Part shown: positions 15,268 to 24,653 of the stretch, one piece after another
How the letters are laid out: each line of letters begins with the position of its first letter
How positions within the stretch are numbered: the stretch's first letter is position 1
Position numbers and translations under genes: made by a program
Notes under the pieces: generated by a model
The model's input: only the letters and a program-made list of their open reading frames with translations
The model's database searches: none
What the model was told of the DNA's origin: nothing
Assembly: GCF_006547065.1 (NCBI RefSeq)
Contig: NZ_CP041243.1
Span: forward strand, 3,239,001-3,303,000
DNA from: Brevundimonas sp. M20
Lineage (GTDB): Bacteria; Pseudomonadota; Alphaproteobacteria; Caulobacterales; Caulobacteraceae
DNA: 64,000 bases
Reading direction: 5' to 3'

Positions 15268-16797
15268 ATGCCCCGGCGACGGATCGAACAGCCAGCCCCC
15301 GCGACGCCCGAGATCGTGTCGGCCGAGCAGCAGTTCCTTCGCCTGATGAGTCACGAGATGCGGACACCCCTGAACGGGGTGATCGGCATGCTCGGCCTGT
15401 TGTCCCGCACCAGGCTGGACGGCGCCCAGCGCGCCTATGCCGAGGCTGCGCGATCCTCAGCCGAACACCTGCTCGGCCTGGTCAACGACCTGCTGGACTA
15501 CGCTCGTCTTGAAGCCGGCAAGCTGGAGTTCGACGCCGCCCCCGTCGATCTGGAGGCGCTGGTGCGCGGCGTGGCCGAGCTGCTCAGTCCCCGCGCCCAT
15601 GATAGGGACCTGGAAATCGCCTGGTCAGTCGCCGCCAACGCCCCCGACGTGCTCGCCGACGAGGGTCGCTTGCGGCAGGTGCTGTTCAATCTGGCGGGCA
15701 ATGCGGTGAAGTTCACCACGACCGGCGGTGTGCGCATCGCCGTCGAGCGCGCGGGGGGAACAGACGAGGCTCCGCGCCTTGCCTTCATCATCGACGACAC
15801 CGGCCCCGGTGTTCCCGCCGAGGCGCGCGAGCGCATCTTCGAGGAGTTCGGCCACGTCGACTCCAGCGACGCCAGCCGTTTCGGCGGGGCGGGTCTGGGC
15901 CTCGCCGTCGTGCGCAAGCTGGCCGCCGCCATGGACGGGACAGTCGTCGTCACGGACCGCCCCGACGGCCCCGGCGCCCGCTTCCGCTTCGAGGCGCCGT
16001 TCCCGGCGGCGCCGGACACTGTGCGCGGACAACCCCTCGCGGACGTTTCCGTCGCGGTCCTCACTCCCGACCTGTTCATCCGTCAGGCCGCCGAGGCCCA
16101 GATCATAGCCTCAGGCGGGACCGTGGCGGCGGACGCCTCCATTGTGCTGGTCGATCACGCGGGGCGCCAAAGTCCGCACGGCCTCGCCGCCCGCCCCGCC
16201 GACAGCCGGGCCGTGGTGCTGCTCAAGCCCTCCGAACGTGACCTGATCGCCCGCTACCGTTCCTCCGGCTTCCACGGCTACCTCATCAAGCCACTGCGAC
16301 GCGCCTCGCTGGCCGAGCGAGTTCTGGCCGTCGCCGGGGTTCAAACACTGGAACGGTCCGGCGCCCGTCCGACGCACGCCGACGACGACCGGGTTCTCCC
16401 CGGCCGCTTCTCGGGCACGCGGGTGCTGCTGGTCGAGGACAATCCCGTCGGCGCCCTGCTGGCCTCGACCTTGCTGAAACGCGAAGGCTGCGCCGTGGAG
16501 ACCGCCGCCAGCGGAGACGAGGCGCTCGCCGCCCTGAAGCGCGCCCGCTATGATCTGGTCTTCATGGACATGCGGATGCCCGGCATGGACGGCCCGACGG
16601 CCTCGCGCGCCCTTCGGGCCCGTGGCGACCGCACCCCCATCGTCGCTCTGACCGCCAACGCCTTCGCCGAAGACCGCAAGGCCTGCCTTGAGGCCGGCAT
16701 GAATGACCATCTGGTCAAGCCGCTGGAACTGGAAGCCATGCGGGCCGCCCTGTCCCGCTGGACGAACCGCGAAGTCCGCGCCAAGGTCGCCGTCTGA
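15268..16797 (+). CDS. shkA: ShkA-type c-di-GMP-activated hybrid histidine kinase
   Basis: A soluble hybrid kinase of 509 residues: DHp with phospho-accepting His 29 (LMSHEMRTPLNG), CA domain (NLAGNAVKFT, DDTGPGV, GGAGLGLAVV), a degenerate receiver at about 260-360, and a true receiver at about 383-495 with Asp 434 (VFMDMRMPG). In Caulobacter ShkA, c-di-GMP binds the degenerate receiver through R324, Y338, R344 and S347 and displaces a DDR motif in the linker. Counting from the chosen ATG, this protein has Arg 324, Tyr 338, Arg 344 and Ser 347 at exactly those numbers, and DDDR at 372-375 in the linker. The residue numbers of Caulobacter ShkA are from memory. GAGGAGA precedes the ATG. It would start the ShkA-ShpA-TacA relay for stalk genes; shpA and tacA are not here. 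Confidence 0.9.
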   Translation: MPRRRIEQPAPATPEIVSAEQQFLRLMSHEMRTPLNGVIGMLGLLSRTRLDGAQRAYAEAARSSAEHLLGLVNDLLDYARLEAGKLEFDAAPVDLEALVRGVAELLSPRAHDRDLEIAWSVAANAPDVLADEGRLRQVLFNLAGNAVKFTTTGGVRIAVERAGGTDEAPRLAFIIDDTGPGVPAEARERIFEEFGHVDSSDASRFGGAGLGLAVVRKLAAAMDGTVVVTDRPDGPGARFRFEAPFPAAPDTVRGQPLADVSVAVLTPDLFIRQAAEAQIIASGGTVAADASIVLVDHAGRQSPHGLAARPADSRAVVLLKPSERDLIARYRSSGFHGYLIKPLRRASLAERVLAVAGVQTLERSGARPTHADDDRVLPGRFSGTRVLLVEDNPVGALLASTLLKREGCAVETAASGDEALAALKRARYDLVFMDMRMPGMDGPTASRALRARGDRTPIVALTANAFAEDRKACLEAGMNDHLVKPLELEAMRAALSRWTNREVRAKVAV

Positions 16798-16830
16798 ATC
16801 AAGAGACGCCGGGGGCGTCCGGAGACGCCT

Positions 16831-18522
16831 ATGACCGACAGCTCGACGCCCGCGACCGAGGCCGCCTCGCCGCCGCCCGCGCCCAAGGGTCTGGCCGTCC
16901 TGAAGGCCGCCTTCCGCGAACGCCGGACACTGGCGATGCTGTTGCTGGGCTTCTCGGCGGGCCTGCCCTTCGCCATGCTGATCGGCACGCTGAACGCCTG
17001 GCTGACCGAGGCCGAAATTCCGGTCGCGACCATCGGCGTCCTGAGCTGGATAGGTCTGTTCGGCGCCTTCCGGTTCCTGTGGTCGCCCGTCGTGAGCTGG
17101 ACCCCGCCGGTGATCGGCAAGCGGTTCGGCCGCCGGCGCAGCTGGCTGATCGTCCTTCAGGTCATCATCGCCATCGCCCTGGGGCTGGTCGCTCTGTCGC
17201 ATCCCGACACGGGAGTGCTGGGACCGCTGGCCATGGGGGCTGCACTGGGCGCCTTCGCCTTCGCGACGCAGGACATCGTCATCGATGCCTGGCGGATCGA
17301 GGTCGCCGATGAGACGACGCCCATCGACCTGCTGTCGACCATCTACCAACTCGGCTATCGCACCGCCGCCCTGACCGGCGGAGCCGGCGCACTGCTGCTG
17401 GCGACGGTTCTGGGCTGGCCAGGGGTCTTCATCGTCGGCGCTGTCCTCATGGGCGTGGGCGTCATGGGCACCCTGATCGCGCCCGAACCCCAAGCCAGCT
17501 CCCGCGCTGCCGTAGCGCGCGAACGTCGGGGGTCGCCGCGCCTGCGCCTGATTGTCCTGATCGCCACCCTGTCGGCCTGGGCCTGGGCGGCCTTCATGCT
17601 GTTCCGCTTCATGGTCACAGCCCTGACCACTTCGCCGGCGCCGAGCGCGGGCGCATTTACCGGCTCGTGGGGGCCGTGGATCGTCGGCGCGACCGTGATC
17701 CTGCCCGCCGCCCTCGCCGGCCTGATTGTCTGGAAGGGTCGCGGACCAACCGCAGAGGAAGCCTCCGCCCGGCCGAAACTGGCTGATACCCTCTATGACG
17801 CCATCCTGGCGCCGCTGGTCGAACTGATGGGACGGCTGGGTTGGGGCGCATTGATCGTTCTGGGCCTGATCCTGACCTACCGCATCACCGACGGCGTCTG
17901 GGGTCCGTTCGCCTTCCCCTTCTACATGGGGGACACTGGCGGCGCGCTGGGCCACACCAATGCGGAAGTGGCGCTGGCGTCCAAGACCTTCGGCGTCTTC
18001 ATGACCATCGCCGGCATCGCGCTGGGCGGCTGGGCGCTTCTGGTCATCGGCCGGATGTGGAGCCTGCTGATCGGCGCGATCCTGTCGGCCGCCACCAATC
18101 TGCTGATGATGGATCTGGCCATGGGCGCGCCGGTGATCGGCGGCTTCATGCGCGCGACGCACCTGTACGACCTGTTCGCCGTCTTCCATATCGGCGAACC
18201 GCTGGCCCGCCTGATGCTGGCCATCGCGGGCGAGAACGTTGCGGGCGGCTTCGCCGGCGCCGCCTTCGTGGCCTATCTGTCCGCCCTGTCGAACAAGACC
18301 TTCGGTGCGGTTCAGTTCGCGGTCTTCATCTCGCTGGCCCTGCTGATCGGCACGCTCGGCCGGGGCGCGCTGGGAGAGCTGGTCGATGCACAGGGCTATG
18401 CGCCGATGTTCGCCATCGCCGCCTGGCTGGGCCTGCTGGCCGTCGTGTTCTGTATCCTGGAGTGGGTGCGCGGCAGTATTGTCGAGCGTCGCAAGGTCGA
18501 CGCCCGGAGCCTGATCGGCTGA
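16831..18522 (+). CDS. ampG: AmpG-family MFS permease (muropeptide importer)
   Basis: An inner-membrane transporter of 563 residues with 12-14 predicted helices. The signatures LLGFSAGLPFAMLIGTLNAWLTE and FGRRRSWLIVLQ are typical of AmpG, which imports GlcNAc-anhydro-muropeptides for peptidoglycan recycling. The length exceeds E. coli AmpG (about 490) because of a longer central loop. It starts 33 bases after shkA and could be in the same transcript. It converges on maeB across two strong hairpins. Confidence 0.85.
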   Translation: MTDSSTPATEAASPPPAPKGLAVLKAAFRERRTLAMLLLGFSAGLPFAMLIGTLNAWLTEAEIPVATIGVLSWIGLFGAFRFLWSPVVSWTPPVIGKRFGRRRSWLIVLQVIIAIALGLVALSHPDTGVLGPLAMGAALGAFAFATQDIVIDAWRIEVADETTPIDLLSTIYQLGYRTAALTGGAGALLLATVLGWPGVFIVGAVLMGVGVMGTLIAPEPQASSRAAVARERRGSPRLRLIVLIATLSAWAWAAFMLFRFMVTALTTSPAPSAGAFTGSWGPWIVGATVILPAALAGLIVWKGRGPTAEEASARPKLADTLYDAILAPLVELMGRLGWGALIVLGLILTYRITDGVWGPFAFPFYMGDTGGALGHTNAEVALASKTFGVFMTIAGIALGGWALLVIGRMWSLLIGAILSAATNLLMMDLAMGAPVIGGFMRATHLYDLFAVFHIGEPLARLMLAIAGENVAGGFAGAAFVAYLSALSNKTFGAVQFAVFISLALLIGTLGRGALGELVDAQGYAPMFAIAAWLGLLAVVFCILEWVRGSIVERRKVDARSLIG

Positions 18523-18534
18523 AGGGGAATCGGA

Positions 18535-18561
18535 GCCAGGCTGGACCGCGTCCAACCTGGC
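18535..18561. terminator. Hairpin between convergent ampG and maeB, first
   Basis: A 12-bp stem (18535-18546 with 18550-18561) with one mismatch and loop CGC. There is no clear U-tract. It lies 12 bases after the ampG stop. Confidence 0.6.
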
Positions 18562-18571
18562 CGATTTCGTT

Positions 18572-18590
18572 CCGGGCCTGATCGGCCCGG
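18572..18590. terminator. Hairpin between convergent ampG and maeB, second
   Basis: CCGGGCC/GGCCCGG perfect 7-bp stem with a 5-base loop, 10 bases from the maeB stop. Together with the preceding hairpin it probably ends transcription from both sides. Confidence 0.55.
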
Positions 18591-18600
18591 ACTTCAGGCC

Positions 18601-20883
18601 TTACTCCTCGCCTTCGGCGCCGTCTTCATAGGCGGCGAAGGTCGCGGCGGTGATGATCTCGCTGACCGAGGCGCCCAGCGAAACGATCTGCACCGACTTC
18701 TCCAGGCCGACCAGCAGCGGGCCGATCACGGTCGCTCCGCCCAGCGCCTGCACCAGACGGGTCGAGATGGCGGCTGAATGAATGGCCGGCATGACCAGAA
18801 CGTTGGCGTGACCGGTCAGGCGCATGAACGGATAGGCTCCCCGCAGTTCCGGCTCCAGAGCCAGTTCCGGCGGCATCTCACCCTCGTACTCGAAGTCCAC
18901 GCCCTTGCTGTCGAGGATGCGGATCGCCTCGCGCACCTTCTCGCCCCGCTCGCCCGGCGGGTTGCCGAAAGTGGAGTAGGACAGGAAGGCGACGCGGGGG
19001 GTCTTGCCCAGCTTGCGCACCGTAGCCGCCGCCTGGATGGCGATCTCGGCCAGCTCCTCGGCGTCCGGAAGCTCATGGATCGAGGTGTCGGCGACGAACA
19101 GGGTCCGGCCCTTGGCCAGCAGGACCGACAGGCCGATCATCCGTTCCTTCACGTCCAGAACGCGGCGGACCTCCTTCAGCACCATATTGAAGTTGCGGGT
19201 CACCCCGGTGACCATGGCGTCGGCCTGACCGCGCGCGATCATGGTGGCGCCGAAGTAGTTGCGGTCCTGATTGATCATCCGCTGAACGTCACGGCGCAGA
19301 TAGCCCCGGCGCTGCAGCTTGGCGTAGAGCCATTCGGTGTATTCGGCGTTGCGGTCGCTGATGCGGGCGTTGACGATCTCGATGCCCATGTCATCGAAAT
19401 TCAGACCGGCGTCTGCGGCATTCTTGCGGATCAGCTCCTCGCGGCCCAGCAGGATGGGCGTGCCCAGTTCGGCCTGCTTGAAACCCCAGGCGGCGCGGAT
19501 GACCGAGGTTTCTTCGCCTTCGGCGAAGACGACCCGCTTGTTCGGGGCGGCGCGCACCGCGCCGGAAATGTTCTGCATCAGGGCCGCCGACGGGTCGAGG
19601 CGCTGGCGCAGGGAGGCGCGGTATTCATCCATGTCGGCGATCGGCTGGCGGGCCACGCCGGTGTCCATGGCCGCCTGGGCCACGAAGGGCGGAATGAACC
19701 AGATCAGACGCGGATCGAACGGGGTCGGGATGATATAGTCCCGGCCGAACTTCAGCTTGCGGCCACGGTAGGCGGCGGCGACCTCGTCGGGCACATCCTC
19801 GCGGGCGAGAGCGGCCAGCGCCTGGGCGCAGGCGACCTTCATCTCGTGGTTCACCCGGCGGGCGCGCACATCCAGCGCGCCGCGGAACAGATAGGGGAAG
19901 GCCAGAACATTGTTGACCTGGTTGGCGTAGTCCGACCGGCCGGTCGCGATGATGGCGTCAGTGCGAACCGACAGCACATCCTCGGGCAGGATTTCCGGGT
20001 CCGGGTTGGCCATGGCGAAGATGATCGGATTGGGCGCCATGGTGGCGACCATCTCCTTGGTGATCGCGCCCTTGGCCGACAGGCCGATGACGACGTCAGC
20101 GCCGACCATGGCCTCGGACAGCGTCCGGTGGGGCGTATCGGTCGCATGGGCGGCCTTCCACTGGTCCATGCCGTGCTCGCGGCCCTTGAAGACCACGCCG
20201 TCACGGTCGACGATCACGGTGTTCTCGGCCTTCACGCCCGCCGCCTTCATCAGGGCGATGGACGACAGGCCCGCCGCGCCGGCGCCGGACAGGACGACCT
20301 TCACGTCTTCCAGACGCTTGCCCGCGACGTGGCAGGCGTTGATCAGGCCGGCGGTGGAGATGATCGCCGTGCCGTGCTGGTCGTCGTGGAAGACCGGAAT
20401 GTCGAGCAGATCCTGAAGCTCGCTCTCGATCACGAAGCATTCCGGGGACTTGATGTCCTCCAGATTGATGCCGCCCCAGGTGTCTCCGATGTTCTTGACG
20501 ACGGTGACGAACTCTTCCGGATCGGTGGTCTTCACCTCCACATCGAAGCTGTCGACATCGGCGAAGCGTTTGAACAGGACCGACTTGCCCTCCATCACAG
20601 GCTTTGAGGCCATGTGCCCGAGGTTGCCGAGGCCGAGGATGGCCGTGCCGTTCGAAATGACGGCGACCATATTGCCCTTGGACGTATAGTCGTAGGCCTT
20701 GTCCGCATCCTTTGCGATCGCCAGCACCGGGATGGCCACGCCGGGCGAATAGGCCAGCGACAGGTCACGCTGGGTCGCCATCGGCTTGATCGGCGCCATC
20801 GAGATCTTGCCCGGCGTGGGAAGGCGGTGGAAGTCCAGCGCGTCCTCGTCGGAGAAGGTCTGTTTGTCTGTCAGGTCGGGCAT
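18601..20883 (-). CDS. maeB: NADP-dependent malic enzyme with phosphotransacetylase-like domain
   Basis: Multidomain malic enzyme of 760 residues that decarboxylates malate to pyruvate with NADP+. The N-terminal 430 residues are the malic enzyme (YSPGVAIPVLAIAKD, FHDDQHGTAIISTAG, the nucleotide-binding VVLSGAGAAGLSSIALM). The C-terminal 320 residues are a phosphate acetyl/butyryltransferase-like domain (ITGVTRNFNMVLKEV) that in other MaeB proteins has no transferase activity but senses acetyl-CoA. The ATG at 20883 (MPDLTDKQTF) was chosen over one eight codons upstream because it matches the usual N-terminus. It is divergent from the TonB receptor gene. Confidence 0.95.
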   Translation of the reverse strand: MPDLTDKQTFSDEDALDFHRLPTPGKISMAPIKPMATQRDLSLAYSPGVAIPVLAIAKDADKAYDYTSKGNMVAVISNGTAILGLGNLGHMASKPVMEGKSVLFKRFADVDSFDVEVKTTDPEEFVTVVKNIGDTWGGINLEDIKSPECFVIESELQDLLDIPVFHDDQHGTAIISTAGLINACHVAGKRLEDVKVVLSGAGAAGLSSIALMKAAGVKAENTVIVDRDGVVFKGREHGMDQWKAAHATDTPHRTLSEAMVGADVVIGLSAKGAITKEMVATMAPNPIIFAMANPDPEILPEDVLSVRTDAIIATGRSDYANQVNNVLAFPYLFRGALDVRARRVNHEMKVACAQALAALAREDVPDEVAAAYRGRKLKFGRDYIIPTPFDPRLIWFIPPFVAQAAMDTGVARQPIADMDEYRASLRQRLDPSAALMQNISGAVRAAPNKRVVFAEGEETSVIRAAWGFKQAELGTPILLGREELIRKNAADAGLNFDDMGIEIVNARISDRNAEYTEWLYAKLQRRGYLRRDVQRMINQDRNYFGATMIARGQADAMVTGVTRNFNMVLKEVRRVLDVKERMIGLSVLLAKGRTLFVADTSIHELPDAEELAEIAIQAAATVRKLGKTPRVAFLSYSTFGNPPGERGEKVREAIRILDSKGVDFEYEGEMPPELALEPELRGAYPFMRLTGHANVLVMPAIHSAAISTRLVQALGGATVIGPLLVGLEKSVQIVSLGASVSEIITAATFAAYEDGAEGEE

Positions 20884-21182
20884 GGCTTTCGGCGTTTCCG
20901 GTCGCAAGGTCGCAGGTCGTCTGTGGCCCCGTTCCTAGTGCGCGGGACCCGGCGCGACAACCGCTGACGCAAGGGAAGGCGCAAACCCGGCGGGACAGGC
21001 TTTCCCGGCCGCCCGCCCGCCATCCTGTCCGGAAAATGTGACAGGACGGCTCGCAATTGCGCGGATTCCCGCACCTTGAGCCCGATCAGCGCGCCAAACC
21101 ACTACGGCCAAGGTTGTGTCCGGGGAGCGTCGCTGTTAGTGCGACCCGTTCTCAATATCAGCCCTCCCCCAAGGCAGATCCC
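20884..21182. promoter_or_regulatory. Divergent promoter region of maeB and the TonB receptor
   Basis: A 299-base region with no gene. It contains the palindrome CGCAATTGCG (21052-21061) and GTTCTCAATATC at about 21139-21161, which loosely resembles an iron-regulator (Fur) site; neither is a convincing match. Regulation by iron is expected for the receptor but is not proven by the sequence. Confidence 0.3.
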
Positions 21183-23360
21183 GTGACCCTCCGCTCCCTT
21201 CTTCTGCTGTCCACCGCCGCCGGCGCCGCCCTGATCGCGGCCCCCGCCTTCGCGCAGGACGCCTCCTCGGCCGCCGAACTCGACGACGTCATCGTCACCG
21301 GCTCCCAGGTCCGCCAGGCCCCGGCCTATGCGGGCGGCCAGGTTGCGACCGGCGGCCGCGTCGGCCTGTTCGGTTCGATGGATGTGATGGACACGCCCTT
21401 CTCCAGCACCGCCTATACGGAAGCGCTCGTCCGCAACCAGCAGGCCGTCAGCATCGGCGACGTACTTCAGAACGACCCGACCGTCCGCGTGTCCAAGGGC
21501 TTCGGCAATTTCCAGGAACTCTACGTCATCCGGGGCTTCCCCGTGTACTCGGACGACATGACCTGGAACGGCTTGTACGGCGTTCTGCCGCGCCAGTTCG
21601 TAGCGGCTGAACTGGTCGAGCGCGTCGAGGTGTTCCGCGGCGCCTCGGCCTTCCTGAACGGCGCCGCTCCGGGCGGCACCGGCGTCGGCGGCGCCTTCAA
21701 CCTGACGCCCAAGCGCGCCGGAGACCTTCCCCTGAACCGCGTCACTCTTGGCTGGGACGGTGGCGACGCCCTCTATGCCGCCGGCGACTTTTCGCGACGC
21801 TTCGGAGAGAGCGGCGAGTGGGGTGGCCGCCTGAACGTCGCCGCGCGCGACGGCGAAGGCTCCATCGACCGTCAGAACAGCGAGCTTCAGGTCATCGGCC
21901 TGGGCCTCGACCGTCGTGGCGACCGCGCCCGCTTCTCGGCTGACTTCGGCTGGCAGAACCACCGTATCGACGCGCCGCGCCCCAGCGTGACGCCCGCCTT
22001 CGGCAGCACGTCGCTCCCGACCGCCCCATCGGCGGACAGCAATTTCGGCCAGTCCTGGACCTATACGGATGAGGAACAGCTGTTCGGAGCCGTGCGCGGC
22101 GAGTTCGACCTGACCGACAACGTCACCGCCTGGGCGGCGATCGGCGGACGCCGCGGCACGGAAGAGAACGTTCTGGCCAACCCCACGGCCCAGTCTGATG
22201 GAACGATCAGCGCCTATCGCTTCGACAACGTGCGTGAAGACACCGTCTGGTCGGGCGACATCGGCCTGCGCGCGGAACTCACGACCGGGCCGGTCGGCCA
22301 CACGCTCGTGGCGTCGGCCTCGCAAGTGCAACTGAAGTCGCGCAATGCCTGGGCGGCGTCCGACTTCTCGGGCTTCGCCATGGGCACGCTCTACAACCCG
22401 ACCCTTGTTCCGGCCCCGGCGGCCTCGATCCTGTCCGGCGACATGGACGATCCGCACGTGACCGAGCGCGTGAAGACCTCCAGCTTCGCCGTCGCCGACA
22501 TCCTGTCCTTCCTCGACGGTCGTTTGCTGGCGACGGTCGGGGCCCGCTATCAGGAGATCGAGACCAGAACCTACGCCTATGCCGACGGCTCGGCCTACAC
22601 GCCCTACACCGCCGATGCGGTGACCCCCGTCTTCGCGCTGGTCTACAAGCCGAGCGATACGATCTCGCTTTACGCCAACTACGCCGAAGCGCTGATCCCC
22701 GGAAAGATCGCGCCGGGCGTCGTCAACGGCGTGCCGGTGACCAACCCGGGGACGGTGCTGGATCCGTTCCGCGCTGAACAGGCCGAGGTCGGCGTGAAGT
22801 ACGACGCCGGTTCGTTCGGCGGCACGCTGAGCGTCTTCCGCACCACCCTGCCGAGCGAGTCCTTCGACCCGGGCACGGGTGTCTACAGCTCGGGCGGCGA
22901 GCAGGAGAACAGGGGCGTCGAGCTGACCGTCTATGGCGAGCCCGTCGAAGGCCTGCGCCTGATCGGCGGCGCGACCTGGCTGGACGCCGAGGTCAAGCAG
23001 GCCCTGAACACCGCGCTGAACGGCAACTCGGCCATCGGCGTGCCGGAGTTCCAGATCAACGCCAACGTCGAGTGGGACGTGCCCGTCGTGAACGGCCTGA
23101 CGCTGGAAGGCCGCGCGATCCACACCAGCTCGCAGCCCGCCAGCGCCGACAACACGCTGGAGCTCGACAGCTGGACCCGGTTCGACGCGGGCGTCCGTTA
23201 TGAGTTCGAGGCCGGTGACCGCCCACTGACCCTCCGCGCACGGGTCGAGAACCTGGCGGATGAGGATCAATGGGTGGCCGTCGGCGGCTATCCGGGCTCG
23301 AACTATCTGACGCTCGGCGCCCCGCGCACCTTCCGCCTTTCGATCTCCACGGACTTCTGA
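21183..23360 (+). CDS. TonB-dependent siderophore receptor
   Basis: Outer-membrane receptor of 725 residues. The start is the GTG at 21183, followed by a signal peptide cut after PAFAQ (residues about 1-25). Next come a TonB-box-like DDVIVTGSQ, a plug domain (DVLQNDPTVRVSKGF, ELYVIRGFPVYSDDMTWNGLYG) and a 22-strand barrel ending in FRLSISTDF with the terminal Phe needed for barrel assembly. The plug sequence resembles FhuE/FpvA-type ferric siderophore receptors. The next two genes, a PepSY protein and a tiny membrane protein, probably complete an iron-uptake operon. The siderophore is unknown. Confidence 0.9.
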   Translation: MTLRSLLLLSTAAGAALIAAPAFAQDASSAAELDDVIVTGSQVRQAPAYAGGQVATGGRVGLFGSMDVMDTPFSSTAYTEALVRNQQAVSIGDVLQNDPTVRVSKGFGNFQELYVIRGFPVYSDDMTWNGLYGVLPRQFVAAELVERVEVFRGASAFLNGAAPGGTGVGGAFNLTPKRAGDLPLNRVTLGWDGGDALYAAGDFSRRFGESGEWGGRLNVAARDGEGSIDRQNSELQVIGLGLDRRGDRARFSADFGWQNHRIDAPRPSVTPAFGSTSLPTAPSADSNFGQSWTYTDEEQLFGAVRGEFDLTDNVTAWAAIGGRRGTEENVLANPTAQSDGTISAYRFDNVREDTVWSGDIGLRAELTTGPVGHTLVASASQVQLKSRNAWAASDFSGFAMGTLYNPTLVPAPAASILSGDMDDPHVTERVKTSSFAVADILSFLDGRLLATVGARYQEIETRTYAYADGSAYTPYTADAVTPVFALVYKPSDTISLYANYAEALIPGKIAPGVVNGVPVTNPGTVLDPFRAEQAEVGVKYDAGSFGGTLSVFRTTLPSESFDPGTGVYSSGGEQENRGVELTVYGEPVEGLRLIGGATWLDAEVKQALNTALNGNSAIGVPEFQINANVEWDVPVVNGLTLEGRAIHTSSQPASADNTLELDSWTRFDAGVRYEFEAGDRPLTLRARVENLADEDQWVAVGGYPGSNYLTLGAPRTFRLSISTDF

Positions 23361-23365
23361 TCCGG

Positions 23366-24469
23366 ATGAAGCCGGGCACGATCCGGGCGTGGAGCTGGGT
23401 GCATAAATGGTCGAGCCTCGTCTCGACCATTTTCCTGCTGATGCTCTGCATCACCGGGCTTCCGCTCGTCTTCACCCATGAGCTCGACCATGTCCTGCTC
23501 GGCCACGACGAGACGGCTCCCGTCTCCCGGGGCGCGGAGAAACTGAACCTCGACCAGGTCCTGAACCTCGCCCTCGCCCGCAAGCCAGGCGAGGTTCCGG
23601 CCTTCATGAGTTTCGACGTCGAGCGCCCAGTGGTGAATGTCACCAGCATCGACCCGAACGGCCCGGCCGACCGGTACAGCTTCCAGCCGATCAACCAGTT
23701 CACCGGCGAAGCCGCGCCACTCGTCGCCGGTCACCCGGTGATGGAGTTCATTCTCCAACTGCACACCGACATGTTCCTGGGGCTAGCGGGGATGCTGTTT
23801 CTCGGCGCCATGGGCCTGCTGCTGGTGGCGGCGCTGGTGTCAGGGGTGGTGCTCTACGCCCCCTTCATGCGACGCCTGCCCTTCGGAACCGTGCGGGCGA
23901 CGAAGGCCGCGCGGACGCGGTGGCTCGACTATCATAACCTGCTGGGCGTGGTGACCGCCGCCTGGGTGCTGGTCGTGGGCGTGACCGGGGTGGTGAACAC
24001 CCTCGCGGTGCCGATCATCGCCTACTGGAAGGATGACGCTCTCAAGGAACTAATGGTCGCCTATGACGCCCCGGTCAGCCTGACGGAGCGCAGCTCCCTC
24101 AACGCCGCCGTCGAGCGCGCCAAACAGGCCCTGCCGGGCATGACGCTGCAGTTCGTCGCCTTCCCCGGCTCGACCTATTCGACCGACAACCACTATGCGG
24201 TCTTCTTCCACGGCGACACGCCGCTGACCGAGCATCTGACCACGCCCGCCCTGATCGACGCCCGCACCGGCGAACTGGCGGCGGTCGCGCCCGCCCCCTG
24301 GTATGTGAAGTCCCTGTCCCTGTCTCAGCCGCTGCATTTCGGCGACTATGGCGGCCTGCCGCTGAAGATCCTCTGGGCCCTGCTGGATCTGGCGACCATC
24401 ATCATTCTCGGCAGCGGGCTTTACCTGTGGTGGGTCAAGCATCGGTCGGCGAAACGCGGTGCGAAATGA
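23366..24469 (+). CDS. PepSY-associated TM helix protein (siderophore-iron reductase type)
   Basis: A membrane protein of 367 residues with four predicted helices: near 13-35 (WSSLVSTIFLLMLCITGLPLVF, in parts), 130-155, 185-215 and 335-355. A large periplasmic loop lies between the third and fourth helices. Conserved His residues sit in the helices (WVHKWSS, LQLHTDMF, DYHNLLG, LHFGDYGG), consistent with heme binding. Such proteins accompany TonB siderophore receptors and are thought to reduce ferric siderophores. It starts 5 bases after the receptor stop and overlaps the following gene by ATGA, so the three form one operon. Confidence 0.85.
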   Translation: MKPGTIRAWSWVHKWSSLVSTIFLLMLCITGLPLVFTHELDHVLLGHDETAPVSRGAEKLNLDQVLNLALARKPGEVPAFMSFDVERPVVNVTSIDPNGPADRYSFQPINQFTGEAAPLVAGHPVMEFILQLHTDMFLGLAGMLFLGAMGLLLVAALVSGVVLYAPFMRRLPFGTVRATKAARTRWLDYHNLLGVVTAAWVLVVGVTGVVNTLAVPIIAYWKDDALKELMVAYDAPVSLTERSSLNAAVERAKQALPGMTLQFVAFPGSTYSTDNHYAVFFHGDTPLTEHLTTPALIDARTGELAAVAPAPWYVKSLSLSQPLHFGDYGGLPLKILWALLDLATIIILGSGLYLWWVKHRSAKRGAK

Positions 24470-24651
24470 AGACCGGTCCGTTCAGCCTGAAGGTCATCTT
24501 CGCCGTTCCGCTGGTCGTCGCCTTCCTGTCCCTGATCGGGCTCGTCGGCGCCCTGCTCGGCGACGACGTCTGGGACTGGATCGGCTGGCTGGGTCTGGGG
24601 GCCTGTATCGCGGTGACGATCTGGGCGTTGATCGCCCGACGGGTTCGCTAG
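24466..24651 (+). CDS. Small two-helix membrane protein of the siderophore operon
   Basis: A 61-residue protein with two hydrophobic segments (about 9-30, VIFAVPLVVAFLSLIGLVGALL in parts; and 38-56) separated by DDVWDWIGW. The ATG overlaps the PepSY gene stop by four bases. Proteins of this size and place are common behind PepSY reductases in Caulobacterales, but no function is known. It may be an accessory subunit of the reductase. It converges on the S26 peptidase gene with only 2 bases between. Confidence 0.75.
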   Translation: MKTGPFSLKVIFAVPLVVAFLSLIGLVGALLGDDVWDWIGWLGLGACIAVTIWALIARRVR

Positions 24652-24653
24652 CT

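Noticed and set aside
16111-18555. An 814-residue open frame antisense to shkA and ampG
   Set aside because: Low-complexity Gln/Gly/Asp-rich product typical of third-position GC bias; the forward genes have well-defined domains.
21052-21161. A Fur box before the TonB receptor
   Set aside because: CGCAATTGCG and GTTCTCAATATC only loosely resemble iron-regulator sites.
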